Under the pieces are notes generated by a model that made no database searches, had not been told where the DNA came from, and saw only the letters and a list, made by a program, of their open reading frames with translations. A DNA stretch of 64,000 nt from JBKPNJ01 sp963695705 (GTDB lineage: Bacteria > Actinomycetota > Actinomycetes > Propionibacteriales > Nocardioidaceae), in the NCBI GenBank assembly GCA_963695705.1, contig CAVOHB010000006.1, positions 62,001 to 126,000 of the forward strand, given 5' to 3'. This document shows positions 1-9,545 of this stretch, in pieces. How positions within the stretch are numbered: the stretch's first letter is position 1; the number at the start of each line of letters is the position of its first letter. Position numbers and translations under genes: made by a program.

Positions 1-237
1 GCCGAGCAGCCGCTGGCTGATGGCGAGGCAACGGATCGCATCCTCGGTGACGACCCCGCCGGCATTGCGGATCACGTGAGCATCTCCCTCCTCGAGGCCA
101 AGGAGGTCGTGCACGTCGAGCCGGGCGTCCATGCAGGCGAGCACAGCCACCTGCTTGGCGGGCGGAAGCGGGAACGGGCCAGTGAAGCCGGCGGCGTACT
201 TCCTGTTGTTCTCGAGCAGTTCGTCGGTGACAGACAT
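1..237 (-). CDS. beta-carbonic anhydrase, N-terminal part (runs off window)
   Basis: Beta-class carbonic anhydrases interconvert CO2 and bicarbonate at a zinc centre. The 79 visible residues contain the zinc-ligand motif CMDARLD (Cys plus the Asp-Arg dyad) at about residue 35 and the HVIRNAGG motif that follows it, both diagnostic for the class. The start at 237 is preceded by GGAGG nine bases upstream. The gene continues past position 1, so the second half, with the His and second Cys zinc ligands, is not visible. It is probably cytoplasmic, since no signal peptide is seen. Confidence 0.9.
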   Translation of the reverse strand, partial: MSVTDELLENNRKYAAGFTGPFPLPPAKQVAVLACMDARLDVHDLLGLEEGDAHVIRNAGGVVTEDAIRCLAISQRLLG

Positions 238-506
238 GGGCGGGGCGCCTCCTCGGAAGTGGGTCTTCATCTCCAAAGTAGACTAAATGAATCGACAATC
301 AAGTTCGGTGTCGACCTTGCCTCGCGGGTCGTCGCCCATCGCAGCGACCGCTGTTCGCGCCAGAGCAGGATGACGACGAGGAAGAACTGCCACACGGGGG
401 CCACCGCAGCCGGGACGGCGGGCGTGACGGGACATGCTGCGGACGCAGGCTTATCGCTTTCCCTCGCGCCTGCATCTTTTCCGAGCCGCCCCGAGGCTGA
501 CTCGAC

Positions 507-893
507 TCAGCGGTTCGGTTTGAGCTCCTGCACTGACCAGCCGTTGCCATCGGGATCGGTGAAGAAGGCGAAGCGTGAGCCGGGGGCACCCTCGGGGCCG
601 AGCTGTTGGATGGGGGTGATCTGCACACCGCGGGCGGCCAGCGTGCTGCGCGCCGTGTCGATGTCGTCGACGACGAGCTGGGGGCCTTTGATGGAGCCGG
701 GCTCACCGAGCGGCATCCCCTCGCCGATCACAACCGAGCAAGGCGACCCGGGCGGCGTCATTTGGACGACACGCATGCCTTGCGTGGGGCGTACGTCGTG
801 ATCGAGGCGGAACCCGACCTGCTCGGTGTAGAAGGCTTTGGCGGTATCGACATCCGACACCGGAATGCCGATGACTTCGAGCCTGAGGTCCAT
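507..893 (-). CDS. VOC-superfamily (glyoxalase/bleomycin-resistance fold) protein
   Basis: This 128-residue single-module protein starts LEVIGIPVSDVD, has the AKAFYTEQVGF segment, and ends with FFTDPDGNGWSVQE, the usual frame of vicinal-oxygen-chelate proteins. Members bind a divalent metal through paired beta-alpha-beta-beta-beta modules. Their substrates range from methylglyoxal adducts to antibiotics and cannot be assigned here. The ATG at 893 has AAGGAG nine bases upstream. It stands alone: the flanks 238-506 and 894-1058 hold no supported gene. Confidence 0.85.
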   Translation of the reverse strand: MDLRLEVIGIPVSDVDTAKAFYTEQVGFRLDHDVRPTQGMRVVQMTPPGSPCSVVIGEGMPLGEPGSIKGPQLVVDDIDTARSTLAARGVQITPIQQLGPEGAPGSRFAFFTDPDGNGWSVQELKPNR

Positions 894-1058
894 GGTGACT
901 CCTTGCAGAGGTGGACGGCGTACGGGTGCCGCGGATCGTCGTGGCCGAACCGAAGACCGTCAGCGTCACAGGGTCAGCAGGTCGCTAGTTTTGCGCAGGC
1001 ACGGCTGCTGCGCACCGGGACGTGAGCGTCGAGATGGCACACAGCGCTGTCACGGACG

Positions 1059-2243
1059 CTAGCGCGGGGTCGAGGTTTGAGCTCCCGCGCGTCTGGGCGC
1101 TAGACCGGTGCATGCCCGCAGCCCGCGCCAGTCGGCAACCGCCGCGGCGCGCGCCCGGCCGAGGAGGGGGACTGGGCGGCCGTCGGTCCCTATCCGGGCC
1201 GGGGCAAAGGCGTCGCCGATCACCGTTCCGTCCCGGACCCGAAGCTGAAGGACGCCGGACTCGGGCTGCTGGTTGTGGTACCAGAGGAAGTTGCCGAGGC
1301 CGTAGTCGACGTAGGTATCACCCACCCACCCGGATCCGAGCAGGACGTGTGCATGGCTGCCCACCACGATGTCCGCGCCGGCCGCCGCCAGCGCCCGCGC
1401 GGTGATGCGCTGCTTGGCGGTGGGGCAGCCCACAAGCTCCTCTCCCCAGTGGAGGTAGACCACGACGACATCGCCCTGCCGGCTGGCCGTGTGCACCGCG
1501 TCGAGCAGCACGCGGGGTCGCGGGGTGTGGGCCGCGGCCAGCCCGGCCGTCGTCGGACCGGCGGCCCAGACAGAGCTCGCCCCCTCCCGGAACGATGCGT
1601 CTGCCCCGAATAACGCGAACGTGGTGCCTCGGATAGAGACGCGGTACGGCGTGAAGGCCGCCCGCCGGTTCGCACCGATGCCGATGACTTGGACCGGGCT
1701 GTCACTGAGTGCCCGCAGCGTGTCCTGCAGTCCGAGCGGTCCGTAGTCAGCGCCGTGGTTGTTCGCCATCGTGGCAACGTCGACACCCGCGGCCGCGAGG
1801 ACGTCGAGTGCCGCCGGCGAGGTACGGAAGTAGTAACGGTTGTCCGGAACCTCGAGCTCCTTCGCCTCCGGTTCGCCTCGGTGCGAGATCGAGGTCTCGA
1901 GGTTGACCATGGTCAGATCCGCATCGGCAAGGACCCCGGTGATCGGCCCGAGAGCGCCCACAGGGTGCTCGAGCAGCGCGGCGAGGTGCAGCTCGAAGTG
2001 GATGTCGCCCGCGAACGCGAGCGTGACGACCCGAGCCGGCCCCGTGTGCCTCGGCGGCCCCGTGTGCCCGCTCGGCCCGCCGTCCTCGTCAAGGACCACC
2101 TCGCCGGCCGCAGCGGCAGCCGGCACCGTGGTCCCCTCCAGAGAGGGCGGTCGGGACCCGCCGCAGGCCGTCAGCGAGGCCACGACGACGGCCACGAGCG
2201 AGGCCAGCCAGGTCCGGTTCGCGTACACGATCGTCACGTCCAC
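1059..2243 (-). CDS. CapA-family surface metallophosphoesterase, lipoprotein (locus copy 1)
   Basis: This 394-residue protein begins with a lipoprotein signal (hydrophobic stretch ending LTAC, Cys about residue 27) and then a CapA/PGA_cap metallophosphoesterase domain. The domain has AFAGDIHF, MANNHGADYG, VVYLHWGEE and GSHAHVLLGSGW, the metal-binding motifs of the family. CapA proteins take part in poly-gamma-glutamate or related surface polymer formation; the polymer here is unknown. The GTG start at 2243 overlaps the TAG of the upstream lipoprotein gene by one base, indicating translational coupling. It is a close paralogue of the N-terminal half of the protein at 18565-20334 but lacks that protein's M15 peptidase domain, ending shortly after the shared AVADWR segment. 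Confidence 0.85.
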   Translation of the reverse strand: MDVTIVYANRTWLASLVAVVVASLTACGGSRPPSLEGTTVPAAAAAGEVVLDEDGGPSGHTGPPRHTGPARVVTLAFAGDIHFELHLAALLEHPVGALGPITGVLADADLTMVNLETSISHRGEPEAKELEVPDNRYYFRTSPAALDVLAAAGVDVATMANNHGADYGPLGLQDTLRALSDSPVQVIGIGANRRAAFTPYRVSIRGTTFALFGADASFREGASSVWAAGPTTAGLAAAHTPRPRVLLDAVHTASRQGDVVVVYLHWGEELVGCPTAKQRITARALAAAGADIVVGSHAHVLLGSGWVGDTYVDYGLGNFLWYHNQQPESGVLQLRVRDGTVIGDAFAPARIGTDGRPVPLLGRARAAAVADWRGLRACTGLAPRRAGAQTSTPR

Positions 2244-2966
2244 TACGGCTGGTCCGCGCCGGTGAACGTGGCGGACTCGACCATGTGGATGAGCTCGGCC
2301 GGGTTGGCGGCGTCCGGATCGATCCGCGCCCCGCCGACGACACGAGTGCCGCGCACATTCAGGATCCACTCGTGGAAGGTCGCGTTCGGAACGTCCCACT
2401 GCAACCAAGTGCCTCCGGCCGCCAGGATGGTGACGCTCCCGCCTCGGCAACGATCGAGGTCTGCGGGCGCGGTCAGCATCAGGTAGACCCCGTGGTAGCC
2501 GCCGATGGTCACCGGCACGGGTTGCGAGGTCTTCATGTGCCGCTGGGCGACCAGCTCGGCCGCGAGGTCGTGCACGCTCGTGCCGGCCCCGATGTGCTTC
2601 CCGCCGAGGCAGGGATCGGTGTCGACCTGCGTCACGGTGCCCCAGAAGGCGATATCGCCGTCGTCGGAGCCGATGACCGGGCCTCCACCGACGTATCCCT
2701 CGGGCACGTCGACGATGGCCCGCGTCGGACCGTCGTCGAACGAGGAACCCCACGGAGTACGTCCCCGGCTCCAAGGGGGTGCCCTCGGGGATCTGCATGA
2801 TGTCGATCGGTTCGTGAGACGAGGGTGTTGCGGGAGGGCCGGACGACTGCGTGGTCGTGGTGTCGGCGGTGTTCGTGGTGGCGTCGGTGCTCGTGCAGGC
2901 GCCGACGAGCACCGCGAAGGCGGCCAGTGCGACGGGCCAGACTGTCAGTGGGTGGTGATGGGACAT
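2243..2966 (-). CDS. exported lipoprotein of the regulator locus, copy 1 (one frameshift)
   Basis: The N-terminus is a lipoprotein signal: short basic start, hydrophobic core, lipobox VGAC at about residue 24, then a Thr/Ser/Pro-rich linker. Reading is continuous to about 2750, where GTGGGGTTCC should read as GTGGGTTCC: one extra base in the C run at 2748-2751 (plus strand). After correction the frame continues through PEGYVGGGPV to the TAG at 2243, about 240 residues in all. It shares the PEG/PDG...GG segment with the much shorter lipoprotein at 20342-20644. Good SD (GAGGAG) precedes the ATG. The family is unknown; I infer a cell-surface partner of CapA and of the divergent regulator. Confidence 0.7.
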
Positions 2967-3019
2967 GGTGTGCTCCTCAACCGGGTGGGCTTCTGTTCCA
3001 CCTCGTTGTGGCGGGGAGC

Positions 3020-3100
3020 GGTGTCGGCCGGGCGTTGGAGCGGTGTCAGCCCGGTAACGGCCGCATTGACGCGACTCGCTGCGAGGTCGACAGTCGAGGC
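3020..3100 (+). promoter_or_regulatory. SARP-type heptad repeats plus leaderless promoter, copy 1
   Basis: Three heptads GGTGTCG (3020-3026), GGTGTCA (3042-3048) and GGTAACG (3053-3059) are phased 22 and 11 bases apart. A -35 box TTGACG (3066-3071) begins 13 bases after the start of the last heptad. A 17-base spacer leads to GACAGT (3089-3094), six bases before the ATG at 3101. Direct heptads at 11- or 22-base intervals are the known binding mode of SARP/AfsR proteins. The same layout precedes the paralogue at 20780. The close -10-to-start spacing implies leaderless mRNA. Autoregulation, or control of the divergent lipoprotein-capA pair, is inferred. Confidence 0.6.
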
Positions 3101-6100
3101 ATGGGTATCGCCGTGCTCGGCCCGCTCCAGGTCGAGGGCAGCGCCAACGGACTGGGCCCGCGGGATCGGGTGGTCCTGTCGGCGCTGGTCGTGCGTGCCG
3201 GCGCGCCGATCACGCAGGACGCACTGGCGGACGCCTTGTGGGGGGACAAGGTGCCGGCGACGTGGCCGAAGGTGGTCCAGGGCTGCATCGTCCGGTTGCG
3301 CAAGGTGCTCGGTACTGCCGCCATCGAGTCGGGTCCGTCGGGGTACCGCTTGACGTTGAGCGAGGACGAGCTGGACCACCGGACGTTCGAGCGGCTCCTG
3401 GAACGCGGGAGGGAGGCACTCGCCGCGGGAGACCCGGCACGCTCGTCCTACCTGGTGCAGGAGGCTCTGGACCTGTGGCGCGGACCGGCGCTGGCGGATC
3501 TCGAGGAGTGGGGACCGGGCCGGGTCGAGGCCGGGCGCCTCGAAGGCCTGCGGATGGACGCGGAGGAGGTCTGGGTCGAGGCCGAGATCGCCGCCGGACA
3601 TTCACCGGCAGTGCTGGAGCGCGCGCGAGTGCTGGTGGCCGAGACGCCGTTCAGGGAGCGGCGGTGGGCTTTGCTCGCGACGGCGCTCTACCACGCCGGT
3701 CGGCAGCCTGAGGCGCTCGGCGCGCTGAAGCGCGCGCGGACGATGCTGGTCGGCGAGCTCGGCCTGGACCCCGGCCCCGAGCTCGTGCGGCTGGAACAGC
3801 TGTTGCTGCAGCAGGATCCGTCCTTGAGCCCGCCGGAGGTGCGCGAGACCAGCGGGGTGTGTCCCTACCGCGGGCTGCTGCCCTATGGCACCGAGGACGC
3901 GGACACGTTCTTCGGCCGCCACGACGACGTGGCTGTGTGTTTGAGGCGGCTGCGAGACTGCCGGGGTCCTCGCCGTGGTCGGGCCGTCGGGCGTGGGCAA
4001 GTCCTCGCTGGTCCTGGCCGGGGTGGTCGCGTCCTTGACGCGGGACGGGACGCCCGTGCTCGTGACCACGCCGGGGTCTCATCCGATGGACTCGCTGAGC
4101 AGGTTGAAGCCCCGTGGACGCCAGACCCTGGTGGTGGACCAGGCCGAGGAGGCGGTCACCGTCTGCACGGATGCGGCGGAGCGGGAGCGGTTCTTCGCCG
4201 CTCTGGCCGAGCACGTCGGCGCCGGGGGCGCACTGGTCGTCTCGTTGCGCGCCGACCACCTCGGCGACCTGGCGCCGTACCCGAGCGTCGCGCGTGTGCT
4301 CGAAGAGGGCATGTACCTGCTGGGCCCGATGAGCGAGCCGGAGCTCCGCAGCGCTATCGAGGGGCCGGCTCGGCGTGCGGGTCTCCGGCTCGAGCCGGGC
4401 CTGGTCGACCTGCTGGTCCGCGAGGTCGAGGGCGAGCCGGCCGCGCTGCCGCTGCTCTCGCACGTGCTGCGCGAGACCTGGCAACGACGCGAGGGCCCGA
4501 CCCTGACCGTGGCGGGTTACCGGGCCACCGGGGGGATCCGGCAGGCGGTCTCCCAGTCGGCCGAATCGCTGTACGACGCCATGGATGCCGCTGCGCCGTG
4601 CCCAGCTTCGCGGGCTGATGCTCCGGCTGGTCTCGGCCGCCGACGACGGCGACCCGGTCCGCACCCGACTGCCGCGCGACAGGGTCGCCGCGGACGTCGC
4701 CCACTCGGGGCTGGTCGAGCAGTTGGTCACCGCCCGGCTGGTCGCCGTCGACGGGGACACCCTCCAGATCGCGCACGAGGCCCTGGTGCGGGTCTGGCCA
4801 CGGCTACGCGGCTGGCTCGACGACGATGTGGAGGGCCAGCGGCTGCTCCGGCACCTTGCCGGCGCCGCCGACGCCTGGGACGCCATGAGCCGACCCGACA
4901 GCGAGCTCTACCGCGGGATGCGGCTGAGCCGCACCTTGGAGTGGCGCGATCGCGTCGACGCCGGACCTGAACGACACCGAGACCGCGTTCCTCGACGCCT
5001 CCGTCGCCCTCGCTGTCGGCAGAACAGCGCGCCGCCGAGACGTCGGCCGCCCGGGAACGCAGGTCCCGGCGACGGTTGCGCGGTGCGCTGGCCGGGGTGG
5101 GCGTCTTCCTGGTGCTCGCCCTGGTCGCGGGCGTCCTCGCCGTACGCGCCGCGGACCAGGCGGAGGCGAACCGGCGGAGCAGCGAGGCGGCGGCCCGGCT
5201 GGCTGAGGCCCGGCGGGCCGAGGCACAGGCAGCGGGACAGGAGAACCCGTCCACCGGACTGCTCCTCGCGCTCGAGGCACTCACCGTCGATGACTCCGCG
5301 CAGGCCCGGGATCTCCTGTCCGCGCTGTTGACCCAGACCGGCTCCCTGGAGGGCACCCGTGATCTCGACGGGCTGCCGGTGTCCATGTCGGCCAGCCCGG
5401 ACGGGTCGCTGGTGGCGGTCAGTATCGCCCCGAGTGAGCCGGAGCACCGGAGTCCACCTGTTCGACAGCGCGACGCTGGAGCCGGTCGAGTTCGCGGAGA
5501 CAGCTCCCTCCAGCATCATCCGGTTCTCGCCCGACGGTCGCCAGCTCGCGATGGCGGTCAACGAGTGGGTCCCGGAGGGACCACCGCGGCTCGACGAGCA
5601 GCCCATCCAGCTCTACGACCTTCCCCAGGGGACCCTCTCGCCGCACCAGCCGGGCGGGATGGCGCCCGAGAGCGGTGTGGAGTACGCGATGGAGTACAGC
5701 GACGACGGCCGACGACTCGCCGCCGTGGTGCAGCACTACGACTCCGACGCCGGGCACTGGACGGGGCTCGGCACGGCCACCGTCTGGGATCTGGCCCACC
5801 CGGCTCGGCCGGTCTTCGGTCTCACCGTTCCGGAGTACGCCGCCGTCGCGCTCAGCCCGGAGGGCAGCCGCCTCTACGTTGCGATGAAGGGGAAGCATTC
5901 GGTGCGCGCCTTCGACGTGGACTCCGGCCGGTTGCTCGCCTCGGCAGACGACCTGCTTCGTCACACGCACAGCAACTGGGCGGCCTCGACGTCAGCCCCG
6001 ACGGGTCGACGGTCGCCGTCACCAGCGAGAACCGCATCCTCCGGCTGGACTCGAAGACCCTGCGTCGACGTGGCCCGGACCTGCACGGCCCCGACCTGGC

Positions 6101-7336
6101 CGAAGGCGGCCGCTACTCGCACCACGGCAGCCTGCTGGCAACCGCCTCGAGCGATGACAGCGTGATCGTCTGGGACACCGCCACGGGCGCACTTCTGCAT
6201 CGCTTCGCAGTGCCCGGTGGGGTGTGGGCGTCGAGCATCGACTGGTCCGCGGACGACCAGACCCTCTATGCGGCGGGGGAGAACCTGATGCAGTGGCGGC
6301 TCGGTGACGTCCCGGGTCTACTCACGCTCGGGGAGGACACCCCGGCCGTCGAGGGCACCGCCTACGGCCTCTCGCTCGCGGCGCCGGACGGGCACACCCT
6401 GGCCCGGACCCAGTCCGGATCGACTCTGGTTCGTCGACCTCGCTACCGGCCGCGAGACACCTCGGTCGGCCTCGCTCCCCGACGTCTGGTGGGCGCGATG
6501 GTCGCCCGACGCGCGCTGGCTGCTGACGACCGCCGGCGACGAGCGGCTGCGGATCTGGGACACGGCGACGGGTCGTCAGGTCGCGGTCAAGCAGTTCCCC
6601 AAGGGAGCTCGAGCTGCTTGCGACGTTCAGCGCGGACGGGGACCGGGTCTACGTGGTGGATCGCCGCGGGAGGCTCTCGACGTACGACCGCGCGACGCTC
6701 CGCCGGGTCCGGGCGGGGGTCGATGTCGGCACCGGGGTGACCACGCTGGGCGCCCGGGGCGATGTCGTGCTCCTCCTCAGGCTCGACGGCTCGTTCGTGC
6801 GGGTCCGGCCCGCGACCGGCGAGATCGTCGGCGACGCCCCGGCGGGCACCATTACCGACACCGAGGACGCCCCTAACGACCTGTCGCCCGACGGATCGCT
6901 GCTGGCCACCTCCGACGCGAAGCACCGGATGCGCCTGCTCGATGTCGAGAACCTCGAGTGGATCGGCTCCGACACCCGTACCGACACCCTCGCGGATGCG
7001 GGCGGATGGGTCGCCTTCGCCCCGGACGGCAGTCAGTTCGCCGCGCTGCAGCTCAACGGGATCGGGCTCTGGGACGGACACACCGGCGACTACCAGGGCA
7101 GTCTCCCCATCCCAGAGCTCGCCACCGGCGGGTCCATCCGCTACCTCCCCGACAGCTCGGGTCTCCTCCTCGCCGCTCGGGACGGCAGGACCTGGATCGC
7201 CGATACCCGCACTGACACCTGGGTCGAGCGAGCCTGCACCATCGCCGGCCGCAACCTGACCCAAGCGGAATGGGCGAAGTTCTTCCCCAGCCGGCCGTAC
7301 GAGGTGACCTGCCCCGAGTGGCCCGCCGGCTCGTGA
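3101..7336 (+). pseudogene. SARP-BTAD-STAND NTPase-TM-WD40 regulator, copy 1 (about eight frameshifts)
   Basis: Read across frames, this encodes the same protein as the intact 1407-residue regulator at 20780-25003: winged-helix SARP head, BTAD (to about residue 245), CPYRGLLPYG linker, Walker A GPSGVGKSS, VVDQAEEAV, a membrane helix, WD40-like blades and the C-terminal ACTIAGRNLT...YEVTC signature. Frame changes lie near 3959, 4598, 4965, 5018, 5448, 5980, 6420 and 6612; seven are net +1 and one is net -1. At each site the protein match resumes at once in the next frame, and codon use stays normal. It is either a recent pseudogene or a stretch with uncorrected indel errors. If errors, this is a second full regulator. 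Confidence 0.8.
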
Positions 7337-7518
7337 CGGCGGGCTCCCGGCTAGCCACCGGTCAGCCGTCGGACTTCCCCGCGGGGGCGAGCCGGATGCG
7401 GCGAAGGCGATTGTCGCCCGACGCCGCGAGCTACCCGGGTCAGCCGCCAAGCGTTGGCAGTAGGTTCAGCGGCACGCGTGCGGATTCGCTTCTCCGCTGA
7501 CGATGTCGGTTCTGTCCA

Positions 7519-7547
7519 TTGACGGTGTCGCCAAACGCGAGTACCAC
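7519..7547 (+). promoter_or_regulatory. possible promoter of the RTX-type gene
   Basis: TTGACG (7519-7524) and TACCAC (7542-7547) are separated by 17 bases, about 50 bases before the GTG at 7599. The -35 is good and the -10 is weak. Nothing else is recognisable in 7337-7598. Confidence 0.3.
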
Positions 7548-7598
7548 CAACGTGACGCCCGCCATCCACCGGCGGTCGAGCGTCTGAGGAGTGGTCCC

Positions 7599-8377
7599 GT
7601 GCGCCGCGCCAACAGCGGACTGGCCAGTCTGGTCCTGCTCGCGGGGATCCTCGTTGTTGCCTCATCGACGCTTTCGTCGGCCGCTCCCACCCGCACGATC
7701 TCGGGCACCTCCGGAGATGATGTGCTGTCCGGCAACTCTGGTCGCGACGTCATCTGCGCGCTCGAGGGGAACGACCAAGTGCACGGTCTGCAGGGCAACG
7801 ACCTCCTCATCGGGGCCCAGGTGACGACCAGCTGTTCGGCGGGGCGGGCCGCGACGAGATCCGCGGAGACGAAGGGTTTGACGGCATCCAGGGCGACGCC
7901 GGAGACGACACGCTCTACGGCGGGGCGGGTGGCGACACGTTCCGCGCCACCCGCGGGTCTGCTGCCGGCAGCGTTGCCGACGGGACCGACATTATGTCGG
8001 GTGGCTCTGACTCTGACACCGTGAGCTATTCCAGGCGACTCACGTCCGTAGGCGTCACGCTCGATGGGGTAGCGAACGACGGCGCTCCCGGCGAGAACGA
8101 CCAGGCCGGTGTACCGCAGGCGCCGTCGGGAGCGTCCGATGTCGAGAATGTGGACGGCGGAGACGGCAGCGACGTCCTCATCGGCTCCAGCGGACCGAAC
8201 TTCCTCGTCAGCCGTGGTGGCCCCGACACGATCACCGGACTCGGGGGCGCCGACACCATCGACGTGCTCGATCGGGTGGGAGACGACCACGTCGACGCCG
8301 GCGGCGGTCAGGACTATTGCGCGGCTGATGTGGCTGACAGCCTGACGACGTGCGAGCAGATCTTCTCGGGAAACTGA
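7599..8377 (+). CDS. exported RTX-type calcium-binding repeat protein (one frameshift)
   Basis: GTG at 7599 with GAGGAG upstream opens a protein of about 259 residues with an N-terminal Sec-type signal (LASLVLLAGILVVASS, cleavage near SSAAP). It carries runs of Gly/Asp-rich nonapeptides such as GDDVLSGNS, GNDQVHGLQ, GDDQLFGGA and GDDTLYGGA, the beta-roll calcium-binding repeat. A second repeat block lies near the end (GGPDTITGLGGADTI) and the protein ends in a short Cys-containing tail. Near 7817 one base is missing; the repeat pattern continues uninterrupted in the next frame. No type I secretion genes are nearby, and the Sec signal fits export typical of actinobacterial members. Adhesin or matrix role is possible; activity unknown. 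Confidence 0.75.
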
Positions 8378-8412
8378 GACTGCGGCTCGGTCCGCGGGTG
8401 GCGGTCGGCGCT

Positions 8413-9486
8413 CTACTGCCAGCCACGCGGCAGGACGACGAAGTCGTCCCAGGTGATGCCCGCCAGTGAGTGCTGGTTGAAGCGCAGGCCGGCCCACGGG
8501 TTACGGCGCGCTGATGTTTGCTCTGCCTTCAGACAGGTCCCCGACCCAGAGTTGTCTCCGAGGTAACAGCCGTGGTGTTTCAGGGTCCTGGCCACCGCCA
8601 GACCGGCGCGCGACAGGCCGCGCTTCTCGAGATCGACTGCTGGGTGGATGGCGATGCGGGTGCCTTCGGCGCCCCAACCGAGCTGCCGTTCCTCGCATCC
8701 GACCATGGGGTGGCAGAACCCCGCCGGTCCCGAGGTCTCCACGAAGAAGCAGTGCAGGACGTGTCCGAGTCCGGTCCCGTTCGCGATGGCGGCGTTCATC
8801 AGGTCGCGGCGGATGACCATCGCGTCGGGGATGGCGCCACGGGACCTGAAGCTCCGCGACGACGTCGACCGAGGATTGCGCCTGTCCAGGCCGTTGCTGT
8901 GGTGGTGGAAGCAGCCGGCTGCGGACACGCTGATCGTCCGTGCCCCGGTCACGGTGGCATTCGCCGCCCACACCGAGATTCCGTGTCCACGGTCCATCAC
9001 GACGAAGGGGGAGTCGTTCGTGCCGGAGAACATGGCTCCCAGCCATGCCGGCGCGTGGAACCCGCGGGTCTTGAGGATCGAGACCTCCGACGGGACGTCC
9101 CCGGTCAGCTTCCAGATCGGGTCTGCGGAGTTCGCTTCGGCGTACGCCGTTCCCCAGCCGTTCGACCCCAGGCCGTTGATGACCGGGTACGGCGTGCCCT
9201 GCTGGGCGGGGTGATGCTTGACGAACCTGCGGAACGCCCCCGTAGCGATCTTGTCGATCGGCGCCCCCTTGACGCTGCTGCGGAAGAACGAGTTTGCGGA
9301 GTACGGCACGAAGGGTCTGCGCACCGCGTAGGCCGGCGCGCTGGAAACCCATCCGCCCGTGACTCCCACCGCCGTCACGGCCAGGCCGGTCCGGAGCGCC
9401 GTGCGTCGGGTGATCCCGCCCCTGGCACGGTCGGCAGCGTCAGCAGGATCGACGGCAGACGTGCTACTACTACTATGTGTAGTCAT
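8413..9486 (-). CDS. Tat-exported protein of unknown function
   Basis: This 357-residue protein has a twin-arginine signal (TRRTAL at about residue 27, hydrophobic segment, AYA cleavage near 54). The mature part has no domain I can name. It is rich in Gly, Ser and Trp, with motifs PYSANSFFRS, NGLGSNGWGTAY, VMDRGHGISVWAAN and GCEERQLGWG, and several Cys that could pair after export. The style suggests a folded extracellular enzyme or binding protein. It is convergent with the RTX-type gene and codirectional with the M6-type protease gene upstream. No convincing SD precedes the ATG at 9486. Confidence 0.65.
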   Translation of the reverse strand: MTTHSSSSTSAVDPADAADRARGGITRRTALRTGLAVTAVGVTGGWVSSAPAYAVRRPFVPYSANSFFRSSVKGAPIDKIATGAFRRFVKHHPAQQGTPYPVINGLGSNGWGTAYAEANSADPIWKLTGDVPSEVSILKTRGFHAPAWLGAMFSGTNDSPFVVMDRGHGISVWAANATVTGARTISVSAAGCFHHHSNGLDRRNPRSTSSRSFRSRGAIPDAMVIRRDLMNAAIANGTGLGHVLHCFFVETSGPAGFCHPMVGCEERQLGWGAEGTRIAIHPAVDLEKRGLSRAGLAVARTLKHHGCYLGDNSGSGTCLKAEQTSARRNPWAGLRFNQHSLAGITWDDFVVLPRGWQ

Positions 9487-9545
9487 TCCGTTACTCTAAG
9501 TGGCAAGGTAGATGCCCGCAGGCAAATGGAACCTGCCTCGTCAAC

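Noticed and set aside
1059..2966. A single 635-residue protein covering the copy 1 lipoprotein and CapA
   Set aside because: The joined frame exists only because of the indel at 2748-2751; the middle part is nonsense, and each gene has its own lipobox.
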